A DNA stretch of 48,362 nt from Sphingomonadales bacterium (GTDB lineage: Bacteria; Pseudomonadota; Alphaproteobacteria; SMXS01), in the NCBI GenBank assembly GCA_022844405.1, contig JALHLV010000028.1:1-48362 (forward strand). Reading direction: 5' to 3'. This document shows, piece after piece, positions 8,571 to 16,345 of the stretch. How positions within the stretch are numbered: position 1 is the stretch's first letter; every line of letters starts with the position of its first letter. The notes under the pieces are model-generated. The model was not told the origin of the DNA. It saw nothing but the letters and a program-made list of their open reading frames with translations, and did not search any database. The position numbers were made by a program, and so were the translations under genes.

Positions 8571-8609
8571 TACAAATACCTTGACGGATGTTTCGAAGGG
8601 ATTATGTAG
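8570..8609. promoter_or_regulatory. bdcA promoter overlapped by an inverted repeat
   Basis: A plausible sigma-70 promoter reads TTGACG (8581-8586), 16 nt, TATGTA (8603-8608), pointing at bdcA. The imperfect inverted repeat CTACAAATACCTT (8570-8582) / AAGGGATTATGTAG (8596-8609) covers both boxes and touches the first codon of bdcR. That arrangement fits auto-repression and bdcA repression by BdcR. Confidence 0.5.
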
Positions 8610-8641
8610 CGAGTCGTAAGTTATTCATCAAGGAGAGTCCG

Positions 8642-9355
8642 ATGGGTGCGTTTGCGGGGAAATCCGTTCTCGTGCTGGGTGGCAGTCGGGGGATCGGCGC
8701 GGCGATCGTTCGGCGCTTTGTGGCCGATGGCGCGATCGTGACCTTTACCTATTCCGGTTCGCGGGACGCGGCCCATGCGCTGGCGGCCGAAACGGGCAGC
8801 ACCGCTGTCGAGACGGACAGCGCGGATCGCGACGCGGTGATCGCGCGCGTGAAGGACAGTGGCGCGCTCGACGTGCTTGTCGTCAATGCCGGAATCGGTA
8901 TTTTCGGCGATGCGCTGGCGCAGGATTCGGACGCAATCGACCGGCTGTTCCGGATCAATATCCACGCGCCCTATCATGCCTCCGTCGAGGCCGCGCGCCA
9001 GATGCCCCATGGCGGCCGGATCATCGTCATCGGATCGGTGAACGGCGACCGGATGCCCGTTCCCGGCATGTCCTCCTACGCGCTCAGCAAGTCTGCGCTG
9101 CAAGGGATGGCGCGCGGACTGGCACGCGACTTCGGGTCCCGCGGGATCACGATTAACGTGGTCCAGCCCGGCCCGATCGACACCGACGCCAATCCGGCGG
9201 ACGGACCGATGAAGGATCTGCTGCACGGCTTCATGGCGATCAAGCGCCACGGCCGGCCCGAGGAAGTCGCGGGCATGGTGGCGTGGCTCGCCGGCCCGGA
9301 GGCGGGGTTCGTTACGGGCGCCATGCACACCATCGACGGCGGGTTCGGTGCCTGA
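8642..9355 (+). CDS. bdcA: BdcA-like SDR oxidoreductase (c-di-GMP-binding biofilm dispersal protein family)
   Basis: 237 residues. Classical short-chain dehydrogenase: 'VLGGSRGIGAA' (nucleotide binding), 'NAGIG', Ser of 'IGSVNG', 'YALSKSALQG' (catalytic Tyr and Lys), and 'QPGPIDTDANP'. The sequence resembles E. coli BdcA almost throughout (for example 'ALQGMARGLARDFGSRGITI'), a protein reported to bind cyclic di-GMP and promote biofilm dispersal. The start ATG follows AAGGAG by 7 nt; the longer frame upstream overlaps the promoter. It is followed by an F420-reductase-like gene in the same direction. Whether c-di-GMP binding is kept here is not visible. Confidence 0.88.
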   Translation: MGAFAGKSVLVLGGSRGIGAAIVRRFVADGAIVTFTYSGSRDAAHALAAETGSTAVETDSADRDAVIARVKDSGALDVLVVNAGIGIFGDALAQDSDAIDRLFRINIHAPYHASVEAARQMPHGGRIIVIGSVNGDRMPVPGMSSYALSKSALQGMARGLARDFGSRGITINVVQPGPIDTDANPADGPMKDLLHGFMAIKRHGRPEEVAGMVAWLAGPEAGFVTGAMHTIDGGFGA

Positions 9356-9374
9356 TCCGGCGGCGCGAACGCCG

Positions 9375-10028
9375 ATGACCACCATCGGCATCATCGGCGC
9401 GGGCGAGGTTGGCAGCCAGATTGCCCGCGCCGCCATCGCCAACGGCTATCGGGTGGTCATCGCCAACTCGCGCGGGCCCGAAACTCTGGCCAGGCTGGTC
9501 GCGGAGCTCGGGCCGTCTGCCCGCGCCGCGACCGCTGCCGGTGCGGCGGAGGCGGGAGAATTCGTCGTGATCGCGGTCCCGCTCAAGCTGGCCAACGACA
9601 TGCCGGTGGCGCAACTGGCCGACAAGATCGTGCTCGACACCAACAACTATATGCCGTGGCGCGACGGGCGCTATGCCCTCGTCGATACCGGCGCGAAGAC
9701 CGAGCACGAACTGCGGCAGGACCAGTTGCCAACGTCCAAGGTCGCGAAGGCGTTCACGCATATCCAGGCGCCGCGCCTGTTGCTGTCGGCGCGGCACGCT
9801 GGCACGCCGGGGCGGCACGCGCTGTCGGTGTCTAGCGACTATCCCGAAGCGGTGGCGCTGGTCACGCGACTGTACGACCAGTTCGGCTTCGACACGGCGG
9901 ACAACAGCCCGCTTAGCGAGTCCTGGCGTAGCGGTCCGGGTCAGCCCGCATGGCACGCGCACGAACATCAGACGCTCCCCGAGTTGATCGTGAACCTTGC
10001 CAAGGCGAGACGGCTCCCGCTGAGGTAG
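9375..10028 (+). CDS. NADPH-dependent F420 reductase-like NAD(P)-binding protein
   Basis: 217 residues with an N-terminal Rossmann fold 'GIIGAGEVGSQIARAAI' and the NADP-phosphate site 'IANSRGPETL', the pattern of the F420_oxidored/Npd family. 'VVIAVPLKLANDMPVAQLAD' and 'VLDTNNYMPWRDG' follow as in family members. F420 is not expected in most alphaproteobacteria, so an NADPH-linked dehydrogenase role on another substrate is more likely. An upstream GTG at 9348 would overlap bdcA by 8 bp; the ATG at 9375 gives the normal family N-terminus. Co-transcription with bdcA is likely (19-bp gap). Confidence 0.8.
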   Translation: MTTIGIIGAGEVGSQIARAAIANGYRVVIANSRGPETLARLVAELGPSARAATAAGAAEAGEFVVIAVPLKLANDMPVAQLADKIVLDTNNYMPWRDGRYALVDTGAKTEHELRQDQLPTSKVAKAFTHIQAPRLLLSARHAGTPGRHALSVSSDYPEAVALVTRLYDQFGFDTADNSPLSESWRSGPGQPAWHAHEHQTLPELIVNLAKARRLPLR

Positions 10029-10140
10029 GACGGCCGGCTCTGCTTTTCTCGAAACTCGATCCCTTGTGAGAACGCCTGCCCCGGTCACCCCACCCGAACA
10101 GAAACGAGCGCCTAGCTATGTGTGATCTACGGAGTGGGTG

Positions 10141-11163
10141 ATGAGCGAAGCCATGATCAATCAGGCCGCCTGGCAGCACGCGCCGGGACACCCGCTGCGG
10201 ACCGGTGTCGCCGATCTGCCCCAACTAGCGACGAACGAAATTCGTATCCGCAACGCGGCCATCGCGATCAACCCTATCGACTGGATCTTGCAGGAAATCG
10301 CTCTGCTGCCCTGGCTCGAATATCCGGCGATCCTCGGCAGTGATGTCGCCGGCGAGGTGACGGCGGTCGGCAGCGGGGTCGAGCGATTCAAGGTCGGTGA
10401 TCGTGTCGTCGGGCAGGCGGTTGGGACAACCGTCAATGAACCTGCGCAGGGCGCCTTCCAGCAGCACACCATCGTGCTTGACCACATGGCGGCGCCCATT
10501 CCCGAAGATATGGCGTTCGCTGATGCAGTGGTCCTCCCGTTGGGACTCGGCACCGCGGCCAGCGGCCTATATGGACGGACCCAGTTGGCTCTAACGCCAC
10601 CGTCGCACTCACCGAGCGCGCGTTCGGAAGTTGTTCTGGTATGGGGCGGATCGTCGAGCGTTGGCTGCAACGCCATCCAACTCGCGACGGCGTCGGGCTA
10701 CAGATGTGTCGCCATCGCTTCGGCGCGCAACGCCGTCCTTTTGAAGGAACTAGGCGCCAGTGAGGTCCTCGATCACGCGAGCCCAACCATTGTGCAAGAC
10801 GTCGTCGAGGCGATGCGCGGACGCCGCCTCGCCGGCACGCTGCACGCCACCGGCGGGATGGACGAATGCTTCGCCGTCGTTGCGCGATGCGAGGGTTCGC
10901 GCCGGGTGGCAGCCACGCTGGCCTCGCCCGCGGAACGGCCGGCGGGTGTCGAGGCCACGCACATCTTCGGAACGAGCCTTAAGGATGATGAGGTCGGGCC
11001 GATGATCTACCGCAACTTCCTCCCGCGGGCTCTTGCTGCGCGCACTTTCGTCCCCGCCCCTCCGGCTAGGGTCGTGGGCCAAGGTCTTGAAATGCTCCAA
11101 GCTGCCCTGGAAGCCCTGAAGGACGGAGTATCCGCGGCGAAGGTAGTTGTTACGCTGCCCTAA
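10141..11163 (+). CDS. Medium-chain zinc-less alcohol dehydrogenase / quinone-reductase-like enzyme
   Basis: 340 residues, MDR superfamily. The GroES-like N-domain has 'NPIDWILQE' and 'ILGSDVAGEVTAVGSGVERF' with 'VGDRVVGQ'. The Rossmann domain has 'VLVWGGSSSVGCNAIQLA' and 'LKELGASEVLDH'. Structural and catalytic zinc ligands are lacking, as in fungal-type enoyl-reductase/toxD-like members of this group, which use NADPH on enones or similar acceptors. ATG 10141 follows GGAG by 7 nt; a GTG one codon earlier is possible. It stands alone between two unrelated units, with a MarR gene convergent. Confidence 0.85.
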   Translation: MSEAMINQAAWQHAPGHPLRTGVADLPQLATNEIRIRNAAIAINPIDWILQEIALLPWLEYPAILGSDVAGEVTAVGSGVERFKVGDRVVGQAVGTTVNEPAQGAFQQHTIVLDHMAAPIPEDMAFADAVVLPLGLGTAASGLYGRTQLALTPPSHSPSARSEVVLVWGGSSSVGCNAIQLATASGYRCVAIASARNAVLLKELGASEVLDHASPTIVQDVVEAMRGRRLAGTLHATGGMDECFAVVARCEGSRRVAATLASPAERPAGVEATHIFGTSLKDDEVGPMIYRNFLPRALAARTFVPAPPARVVGQGLEMLQAALEALKDGVSAAKVVVTLP

Positions 11164-11350
11164 GTAGCCGTCCAGGCGCTTGTCGTGTTCGTGGTCCGAG
11201 GTGGCCGGTGCATTCTTGGGTGGGGAGGTCTATCGGAAGGCATGCTTGTGTCGCGCCGCGCGATCCTGACGGTCTTCGGCGTGAGCACGAGGGGATTCTT
11301 GGCGGCTTGTCTCATCGCTCAGCATCGAGCAGCCGCGAATGCCGGCCCCC

Positions 11351-11890
11351 TTACCCAACGTCTGTGTTCTCGCGGTCGACGCCTTGCTTGAGCAGTTCGT
11401 CATCGATGGGACAGTTCGTGCAGCCCTCGTAACAGCACAGGCGGCAGATGCGGTATGAATGCTCGAGGTCTTCAAGGCGATTGCGTAGAACCCTCTCGGC
11501 AATGTCGCACAAGATTTTCAGTTCGTCTGAACTGAGGATCGACAGCCCTTCGGCAATCACCTGATCGCGCGAGGCCAGGACCTCGTCGCTTGAGATCTTC
11601 CCCGCCGCAGTAAGATAGAGAGACCGCGTACGCCCGTCTGTCGAATGCTCCCTGCGCTCGATCAATCCCTCGGTCGCCAAGCGATCCACCAGGCGAACGG
11701 TCCCTGCATGTGAAAGGCCCACCCCTACCGCAAGCATGGCGATCGAGAGCCCGGGTTTGTGCGCGAGCAACGCCAGCGCTGAGGCCGCGGGTCCAGCTTC
11801 CGGCGCCCGCGATGAAGTGGCGCGAACGATATCGTCGCTAATCATCAGCGCGAACGCCCCGAAGATATTTCGAATTCGAGGTTCATCCAT
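11351..11890 (-). CDS. MarR-family regulator with Cys-rich C-terminus
   Basis: 179 residues. Winged helix-turn-helix with 'AVGVGLSHAGTVRLVDRLAT' (recognition helix) and the wing 'RREHSTDGRTRSLYLTAAG'. After the dimerisation helices the tail carries five Cys within about 14 residues ('CRLCCYEGCTNC', then Pro-Ile-Asp), a pattern suggesting metal binding or thiol-based sensing. The start at 11890 places a near-palindrome (11900-11916) just upstream; the frame extends 12 codons further, covering that palindrome, so the longer start is less likely. It is convergent with the reductase gene. Target genes cannot be named; autoregulation is likely. Confidence 0.82.
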   Translation of the reverse strand: MDEPRIRNIFGAFALMISDDIVRATSSRAPEAGPAASALALLAHKPGLSIAMLAVGVGLSHAGTVRLVDRLATEGLIERREHSTDGRTRSLYLTAAGKISSDEVLASRDQVIAEGLSILSSDELKILCDIAERVLRNRLEDLEHSYRICRLCCYEGCTNCPIDDELLKQGVDRENTDVG

Positions 11891-11899
11891 CGCCAAGGC

Positions 11900-11916
11900 T
11901 ATATGTGCGCGGCGCA
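11900..11916. promoter_or_regulatory. Near-palindrome upstream of the MarR gene
   Basis: TATGTGC-GCG-GCGCATA: 7-bp arms with one mismatch and a 3-bp spacer, 10 bp upstream of the proposed MarR start. MarR proteins usually bind 16-20-bp palindromes at their own promoter, so this is a candidate operator. Confidence 0.4.
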
Positions 11917-11926
11917 TAGACAGCAA

Positions 11927-12282
11927 GTCATGACATACAACGCTTTAACTGGGGGCTAGATGAGTAAAGGTCTGTATTGAAAGAGATTATTCGACTCCTG
12001 TTGGACGAAGTAGGTGAGAAATTCGGGCAGAACTCATGACGGTCGCTGAAGAGATCGATGTCTGGCGGCTATGGCCTCAAGAGCGCTTGGCGGGCGCCGC
12101 AATTGGGATCCTCACGGTCGCTTCAATCACAGCTGGAGGTAGGGGTCGGCAGTTCGACCCTGCTCAAGTAGATCATCAGTCGAACAAGGCGGTGCTTGTG
12201 AAGTCCAAGCGAAGGTTAGACGCGCAAACGTCGGAGCTTCGCTCGACGGAAAATCGAGTGCGACGCCCCGAGGAACAAGACG
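11927..12282. other. Intergenic region before egtB
   Basis: About 360 bp between the divergent MarR and egtB genes. An open frame exists at 12036-12404 but has no recognisable product and overlaps egtB. Except for the tRNA-T-arm-like stretch at 12138-12170, I see nothing clear. Confidence 0.4.
12138..12170 (+). repeat. tRNA-T-arm-like direct repeat, copy A
   Basis: Begins GGTAGGGGTCGGCAGTTCGA, which looks like the variable loop and T-arm of a tRNA (stem GGCAG/CTGCT around loop TTCGACC). No acceptor stem, D-arm or anticodon arm can be folded around it. A related sequence lies at 25203-25235 in the same orientation; both are preceded by TTCAATC about 15 nt upstream. It could be a tRNA relic or attachment-site scar. 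Confidence 0.4.
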
Positions 12283-13566
12283 ATGTCCTACCCTCAAGAT
12301 CGCCTATGTCTGACGCCCGTGCATCTGGACTGGGCAGGTCTGCGCGACGCCTATCGCAGAGTCAGAAGCACGACTGCAGACCTTGTTGCGCCCCTGACGC
12401 CTGAGGACGCGCAGGTCCAGTCCATGCCTGACGCGAGCCCGACGAAATGGCATCTGGCTCATACGACCTGGTTCTTCGAGACGTTTGTTCTCGTGCCCAG
12501 CGCGCCCGGCTACAACCGCTTCGACGATCGCTTCGCTTACTTGTTCAACTCGTATTACGAGGCTGCCGGTCCACGTCACGACCGTAAGGCCAGAGGCCTC
12601 GTCACGCGTCCAGGTCTCGATGAGATATTTGCCTATAGGGCCCACGTCGATACGGCGATGATGGCGCTTCTTGAGCAGGGCGGGGCCCATGCGGACGAGA
12701 TGGCGCGCCTTATCGAACTTGGCCTGCACCATGAGCAACAACATCAGGAACTGATCCTGATGGACATCAAGCATGCCTTCGCCGGCAACCCCATCGAGCC
12801 GTCCTATGCGCCTCCCATCGCGGACAACGGAGCGTCGCCCAGGAAGCAAGGTCGCGCGGTGGAATGGGTTTCGTTTGCTGGAGGGCTGAAGCAGATTGGC
12901 CATGCAGGCTCCGCCTTCGCCTTTGACAACGAAGGTCCACGCCACAAAGTCTGGCTCGAACCTTTCCAGCTAGCCGACAGGCTCGTGACGTGCGGCGAGT
13001 ATCTGGAGTTCATGGCCGACGGAGCTTATCAGCGACCTGATCTCTGGCTGTCTGAAGGTTGGGCGACGGTTCAAGCGTCCCAATGGCGCGCCCCGCTTTA
13101 CTGGCGAGAAGAGACGTCGGGTTGGACGACCTTCACACTGTGCGGACGTCGATTGGTCGATCGGGAGGAGCCAGTTGTCCACGTATCATTTTACGAGGCA
13201 GATGCGTTTGCGCGATGGGCAAACGCGAGGCTTCCGACCGAAGCCGAATGGGAGACCGCCGCGGAGGCTCTAGCGGTATCGAGCAGTGGGCTTCGACTTC
13301 ATCCACGACCTGCCAGTAACGAGGCTGGGCTGCGGCAGATGACCGGAGAAGTCTGGGCTTGGACTGCGAGCGCCTATCTCGCGTATCCGGGCTTCGCCGC
13401 CGCGAGCGGCGCAGTCGGGGAATACAACGGCAAATTCATGTCGAACCAGATGGTCTTGCGAGGATCCGCCTGCGTCACGCCTGAAGGTCATGCGCGGGCG
13501 ACCTATCGCAATTTCTTTCCGCCGGCGAGCCGGTGGGCGTTCTCGGGCTTGCGGCTCGCCAGATGA
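12283..13566 (+). CDS. egtB: Ergothioneine biosynthesis sulfoxide synthase EgtB
   Basis: 427 residues. EgtB is a mononuclear non-haem iron enzyme joining hercynine and a cysteine donor with O2 to give a sulfoxide. The N-terminal DinB-like domain holds the iron site: His57/His60 in 'KWHLAHTTWFFE' and His150/His154 in 'HHEQQHQELIL' (HX3HXE). The C-terminal formylglycine-generating-like domain includes 'WVSFAGGLKQIG', 'RLPTEAEWE', 'TGEVWAWTASAY' and 'ATYRNFFPP' with a final 'GLRLAR'. The ATG at 12283 follows GAGGAA by about 8 nt. EgtD lies 2.8 kb downstream, separated by a hydrolase and an AraC gene. No EgtA or EgtC is seen, so the donor (cysteine or gamma-glutamylcysteine) is open. Confidence 0.95.
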   Translation: MSYPQDRLCLTPVHLDWAGLRDAYRRVRSTTADLVAPLTPEDAQVQSMPDASPTKWHLAHTTWFFETFVLVPSAPGYNRFDDRFAYLFNSYYEAAGPRHDRKARGLVTRPGLDEIFAYRAHVDTAMMALLEQGGAHADEMARLIELGLHHEQQHQELILMDIKHAFAGNPIEPSYAPPIADNGASPRKQGRAVEWVSFAGGLKQIGHAGSAFAFDNEGPRHKVWLEPFQLADRLVTCGEYLEFMADGAYQRPDLWLSEGWATVQASQWRAPLYWREETSGWTTFTLCGRRLVDREEPVVHVSFYEADAFARWANARLPTEAEWETAAEALAVSSSGLRLHPRPASNEAGLRQMTGEVWAWTASAYLAYPGFAAASGAVGEYNGKFMSNQMVLRGSACVTPEGHARATYRNFFPPASRWAFSGLRLAR

Positions 13567-13667
13567 AACCGGTCAGGGTATCCACGCGCGCTGACGTCGA
13601 GTGAGCCCTGGCGGAGTCTCGGAGCATTCTGGTCAGCCGCTTCGCGGAGGGGAGGGCGCCAAGGCTG

Positions 13668-14525
13668 TCAGGTGTCTGAAGGGCTTTTGTCTTGAACAGA
13701 CGCTCCGCCCTGCGAGCGGTAGTCGCCGGCGATCCAGTCCATGGCGAGTTGACCGAACGCTTCGGGCTCCTCCAACCAGGCGAAAGCGCCAGAGCCCACG
13801 GCCTCGAATCTGCTTTGCGGAGCAATCCGCTCCAGCCAGCCAGCCGCGTTCGCGCCGGCGAGTTCCAGGCTTGGCCCCTCAAGCGCAAGAATTGGAATCG
13901 ATAGCGGCGGAGCGTCGTTGGCGAGACGCGCACAGGACGCCTGGTGTGCTTTGAGATACGCCGCGAGCGGTCTTGCCCGCGCGATTGACATCTCACGCAT
14001 GACATCGGCGCGCTCTGCCCCGGGAACCGTTGATTTCTCAAGCGCTGCTCGCACTTCGGCAGTCAGTTGCTCACGTGTTCGCAGAGAGGGACCGGCTTGC
14101 ATCCGCATCGCTTCGCCAAACGCATCCTGTCCGACAATCAGACTTTCAAGTGCGCCTCGTTCCCTGAGCGCTAGTTCAATCGCGCAGGTCCACCATAGGC
14201 CGGGAGCCACCAGATGCGGATGACTCAGCCTGAAACGTTCGATAACTTTTGCGAGGAACCCGGCCATCGCTTTCGGCGTCAGAAGATCGGCCCTGTGTTC
14301 AGAGAGTCCGATACCGGGAAGGTCGACCGCGATCGCGCGCCCCGCCATGGAGAACGCTTGCCACGTCTGATCGTAAGCTGACAGCGTTTCAGGCCAGGGC
14401 GCTAACAACAGAATGTCGGGCCCGCTACGTTTGTCATCTTCGACATAACGTATGCGAAGTCCGTCGACAGCGGTCCATCTGGCCGAGTCTGCGAGACTGA
14501 CCCTTTCGAGGGGAGACGTATTCAT
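13668..14525 (-). CDS. Alpha/beta hydrolase-fold protein with altered nucleophile elbow
   Basis: 285 residues. The fold is recognisable: oxyanion region 'LLLAPWPETLSAYDQTW', 'AVDLPGIGLSEHRADLLTP', and a C-terminal helix-rich cap. At the nucleophile elbow the relatives I know have an Asp (pattern 'VAPDVGT'), but here residues 106-113 read 'VAPGLWWT', with Gly109 in place of the nucleophile. The terminal His region is also not clear ('GSGAFAWLEEPEAF'). The protein may therefore be inactive as a hydrolase, or have a binding role. It is on the opposite strand between egtB and egtD, convergent with egtB. Confidence 0.75.
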   Translation of the reverse strand: MNTSPLERVSLADSARWTAVDGLRIRYVEDDKRSGPDILLLAPWPETLSAYDQTWQAFSMAGRAIAVDLPGIGLSEHRADLLTPKAMAGFLAKVIERFRLSHPHLVAPGLWWTCAIELALRERGALESLIVGQDAFGEAMRMQAGPSLRTREQLTAEVRAALEKSTVPGAERADVMREMSIARARPLAAYLKAHQASCARLANDAPPLSIPILALEGPSLELAGANAAGWLERIAPQSRFEAVGSGAFAWLEEPEAFGQLAMDWIAGDYRSQGGASVQDKSPSDT

Positions 14526-14686
14526 CCGCCCTCCATCACGGCGTCAACTCGCGGATTCTAGAATGAGAACGCGATGTTGGTTGGGGACGCCATAGCGCTT
14601 TCGAAAGGCTGGACGAGCGGGAACACCAGCAAGATTTGGTGCACACCCGCGCCCGCGCACGACAGTGAATCTTCCTTGGCGGTGGA

Positions 14687-14755
14687 CCAATACGCTGGGC
14701 GTATAGTTTCCATAGCGCCCACGCTCTTCACCTCGGGATTCAGTTCAATTCGATA
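14687..14755 (-). repeat. 69-bp diverged repeat, copy 2, with perfect dyad
   Basis: Matches 4892-4960 in the same orientation. It contains the perfect inverted repeat ATACGC-TGG-GCGTAT (14690-14704), which also fits the T-N11-A rule for LysR sites. It lies in the divergent region between the hydrolase-fold gene and the AraC gene. A minus-strand frame through it ('MERCEEIGLS' start, 112 codons) is open but unrecognised. Confidence 0.55.
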
Positions 14756-14766
14756 GGGATTCTTGC

Positions 14767-15831
14767 TTGCGCAGGAAGTCCAAGAATGAGCGTACTGGTC
14801 GCCTCGAACGGCAATCACCAGCAGGTAAACTTCCCTATTCTCGAACGGAAACGATCGCCGGTTTGTCGACAGCCCAATCTCCTCGCATCGCTCCAACTGA
14901 TCTCAACAACCTGATCCGTGCGCTGGACATCGACGTCATCGCGATGACCGAGATCCTCGTGCCTCGAGGGTATCGCGCGGAGATGGGTCGCATCGACGCG
15001 CCTGGCATTCACTACAATCTGTCGGGGCAGGGCCGCGTGTCCATAAATGGCGGCCCAACCCGGCCGCTTGCGCCGCATCTTCTCTTCATCGTGCCGCCGA
15101 ACACCCCGTTTGTGATCGAAGTCGACGGCGACGGTCCCGGGCACAAGCCGATCGACCGGCAATGCTGGAAACCTGATCCCCAAGGCATTCTCCGCGTGTC
15201 GCCGCCAGATGTGCAGCCGGAAGTCGTGCAGATATGCGGATTTTTCAACGCATCGTTCGGGCCGTCGATCGGATTGTTTCGCGAGCTGACCACGCCAGTC
15301 GTCGAACAGTTTGATCCTGTCGACCGGATTGACGAGAAGCTCCAGCAAGCGATGGCCGAGATCCTGAAGCAGGAAGTGGGTATGGGCGCCATGACTGCGT
15401 CCTTGCTCAAGCAGGTGATCATAAGCCTGGTCCGTCGATCAATGAATTCATCGCAGAACTGGACTGAGCGTTTCTCGATCCTCAGCGATCGGCAGATCAC
15501 CCGCGCCTTTGCCGATATGGTCGCGCGGCCAGGTGCTCCGCACACCGTTGCGAGCCTGGCCTACAGCGCGGGAATGAGCCGATCCGCCTTCATGGCTCGC
15601 TTCGTGTCTGTGCTTGGCCGGTCGCCCATGGCGGTCTTGCGTGACCTGCGTATGAGGCAGGCCGCGCTCGATCTTCGCACAACATCTACAGCCGTGGAAA
15701 TCGTGGCGCACAATGCCGGCTACGAAAGCCGCTCAAGTTTCGTCCGTGCGTTCAAGGCGGCGTTTGGACAAGATCCGACCGAGTATCGCGCATCTAGCCA
15801 GACGCAAGACACCGAGAGTGCTGACGCCTGA
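14767..15831 (+). CDS. AraC-family transcriptional regulator (cupin type)
   Basis: Up to 354 residues; the true start is uncertain. The maximal frame opens with TTG at 14767 but the family-like sequence begins near 'DLNNLIRALDIDVIAMTE', so TTG 14863 is a good alternative. The N-terminal AraC_binding cupin domain ('MGRIDAPGIHYNLSGQGRV', 'PLAPHLLFIVPPNTPF') is followed by the double HTH: 'VASLAYSAGMSRSAFMARF', 'GRSPMAVLRDLRMRQAALDL', 'VEIVAHNAGYESRSSFVRAF' and 'FGQDPTEYR'. This resembles regulators of small detoxification operons. It may control the divergent hydrolase gene or the downstream egt genes; neither is shown. Confidence 0.85.
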   Translation: MRRKSKNERTGRLERQSPAGKLPYSRTETIAGLSTAQSPRIAPTDLNNLIRALDIDVIAMTEILVPRGYRAEMGRIDAPGIHYNLSGQGRVSINGGPTRPLAPHLLFIVPPNTPFVIEVDGDGPGHKPIDRQCWKPDPQGILRVSPPDVQPEVVQICGFFNASFGPSIGLFRELTTPVVEQFDPVDRIDEKLQQAMAEILKQEVGMGAMTASLLKQVIISLVRRSMNSSQNWTERFSILSDRQITRAFADMVARPGAPHTVASLAYSAGMSRSAFMARFVSVLGRSPMAVLRDLRMRQAALDLRTTSTAVEIVAHNAGYESRSSFVRAFKAAFGQDPTEYRASSQTQDTESADA

Positions 15832-16345
15832 CATGACCAGACTGCTTTCAGCATCGGATGCGGAAACTGGAGCCAAACCTGCCGTCCTGTTCGGGTCGCT
15901 CCACCTCTCGACTTCGTCCATGCGCATCGAACCTGCGCGCTACGTCCGATCGAGTGCTGACTTCAGACGCAAGCGCGCGAAAACGAGCTACGTCCGAGAT
16001 GAAGGCGCCAACGCGCATGGAACGGGGTTTGTTTCAGAAACCGGCGTTGAACGTTACCAGCTGATCGGGCGCAACCGACACGTTCAAGACTTCCTCTAGC
16101 GCTGCAGCAAGCCGGCGGGCGAGGGCATACCACGCTCGGTGAGACCTCGAACGTTGGCGTCCTTCAGGACGCCTTGCAACGTTTTCAGGACTTCTGGTGC
16201 CGCTCGCGCGCGTAGGTGTTGGTTATGGCGGTTCCTCGTTTTGGTGGGACGACCAGACATCGCCCACCCCTTGAAGGGCGCGTAACGAGACGCGCTTGCC
16301 ATGTTCGCCGAAATTCACTGTGGCGAAGAGAAAGAGGACGTTCGC
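15832..16345. other. Intergenic region between the AraC gene and egtD
   Basis: About 510 bp. A minus-strand frame at 16096-16260 (54 codons, starting 'MSGRPTKTRNRHNQHLRARA') has a plausible amino-acid make-up, like the start of a small phage/plasmid protein, but no clear ribosome binding site. I do not call it a gene. Nothing else is recognised; the length may hide a promoter for the egtD row. Confidence 0.35.

Noticed and set aside
12138-12170. Complete tRNA gene
   Set aside because: Only a T-arm-like stretch is present; no acceptor, D-arm or anticodon arm could be folded around it.
12036-12404. Open frame ahead of egtB
   Set aside because: It overlaps egtB in another frame, lacks a convincing ribosome binding site and resembles no family.
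14558-14896. Minus-strand 112-codon frame through the second 69-bp repeat
   Set aside because: Only about 24 codons are shared with the first copy, and the rest has no counterpart; it also runs into the AraC gene. Kept as a possibility in the repeat finding, not called a gene.
16096-16260. Minus-strand 54-codon frame
   Set aside because: Plausible composition but no ribosome binding site and no family; too weak to call.
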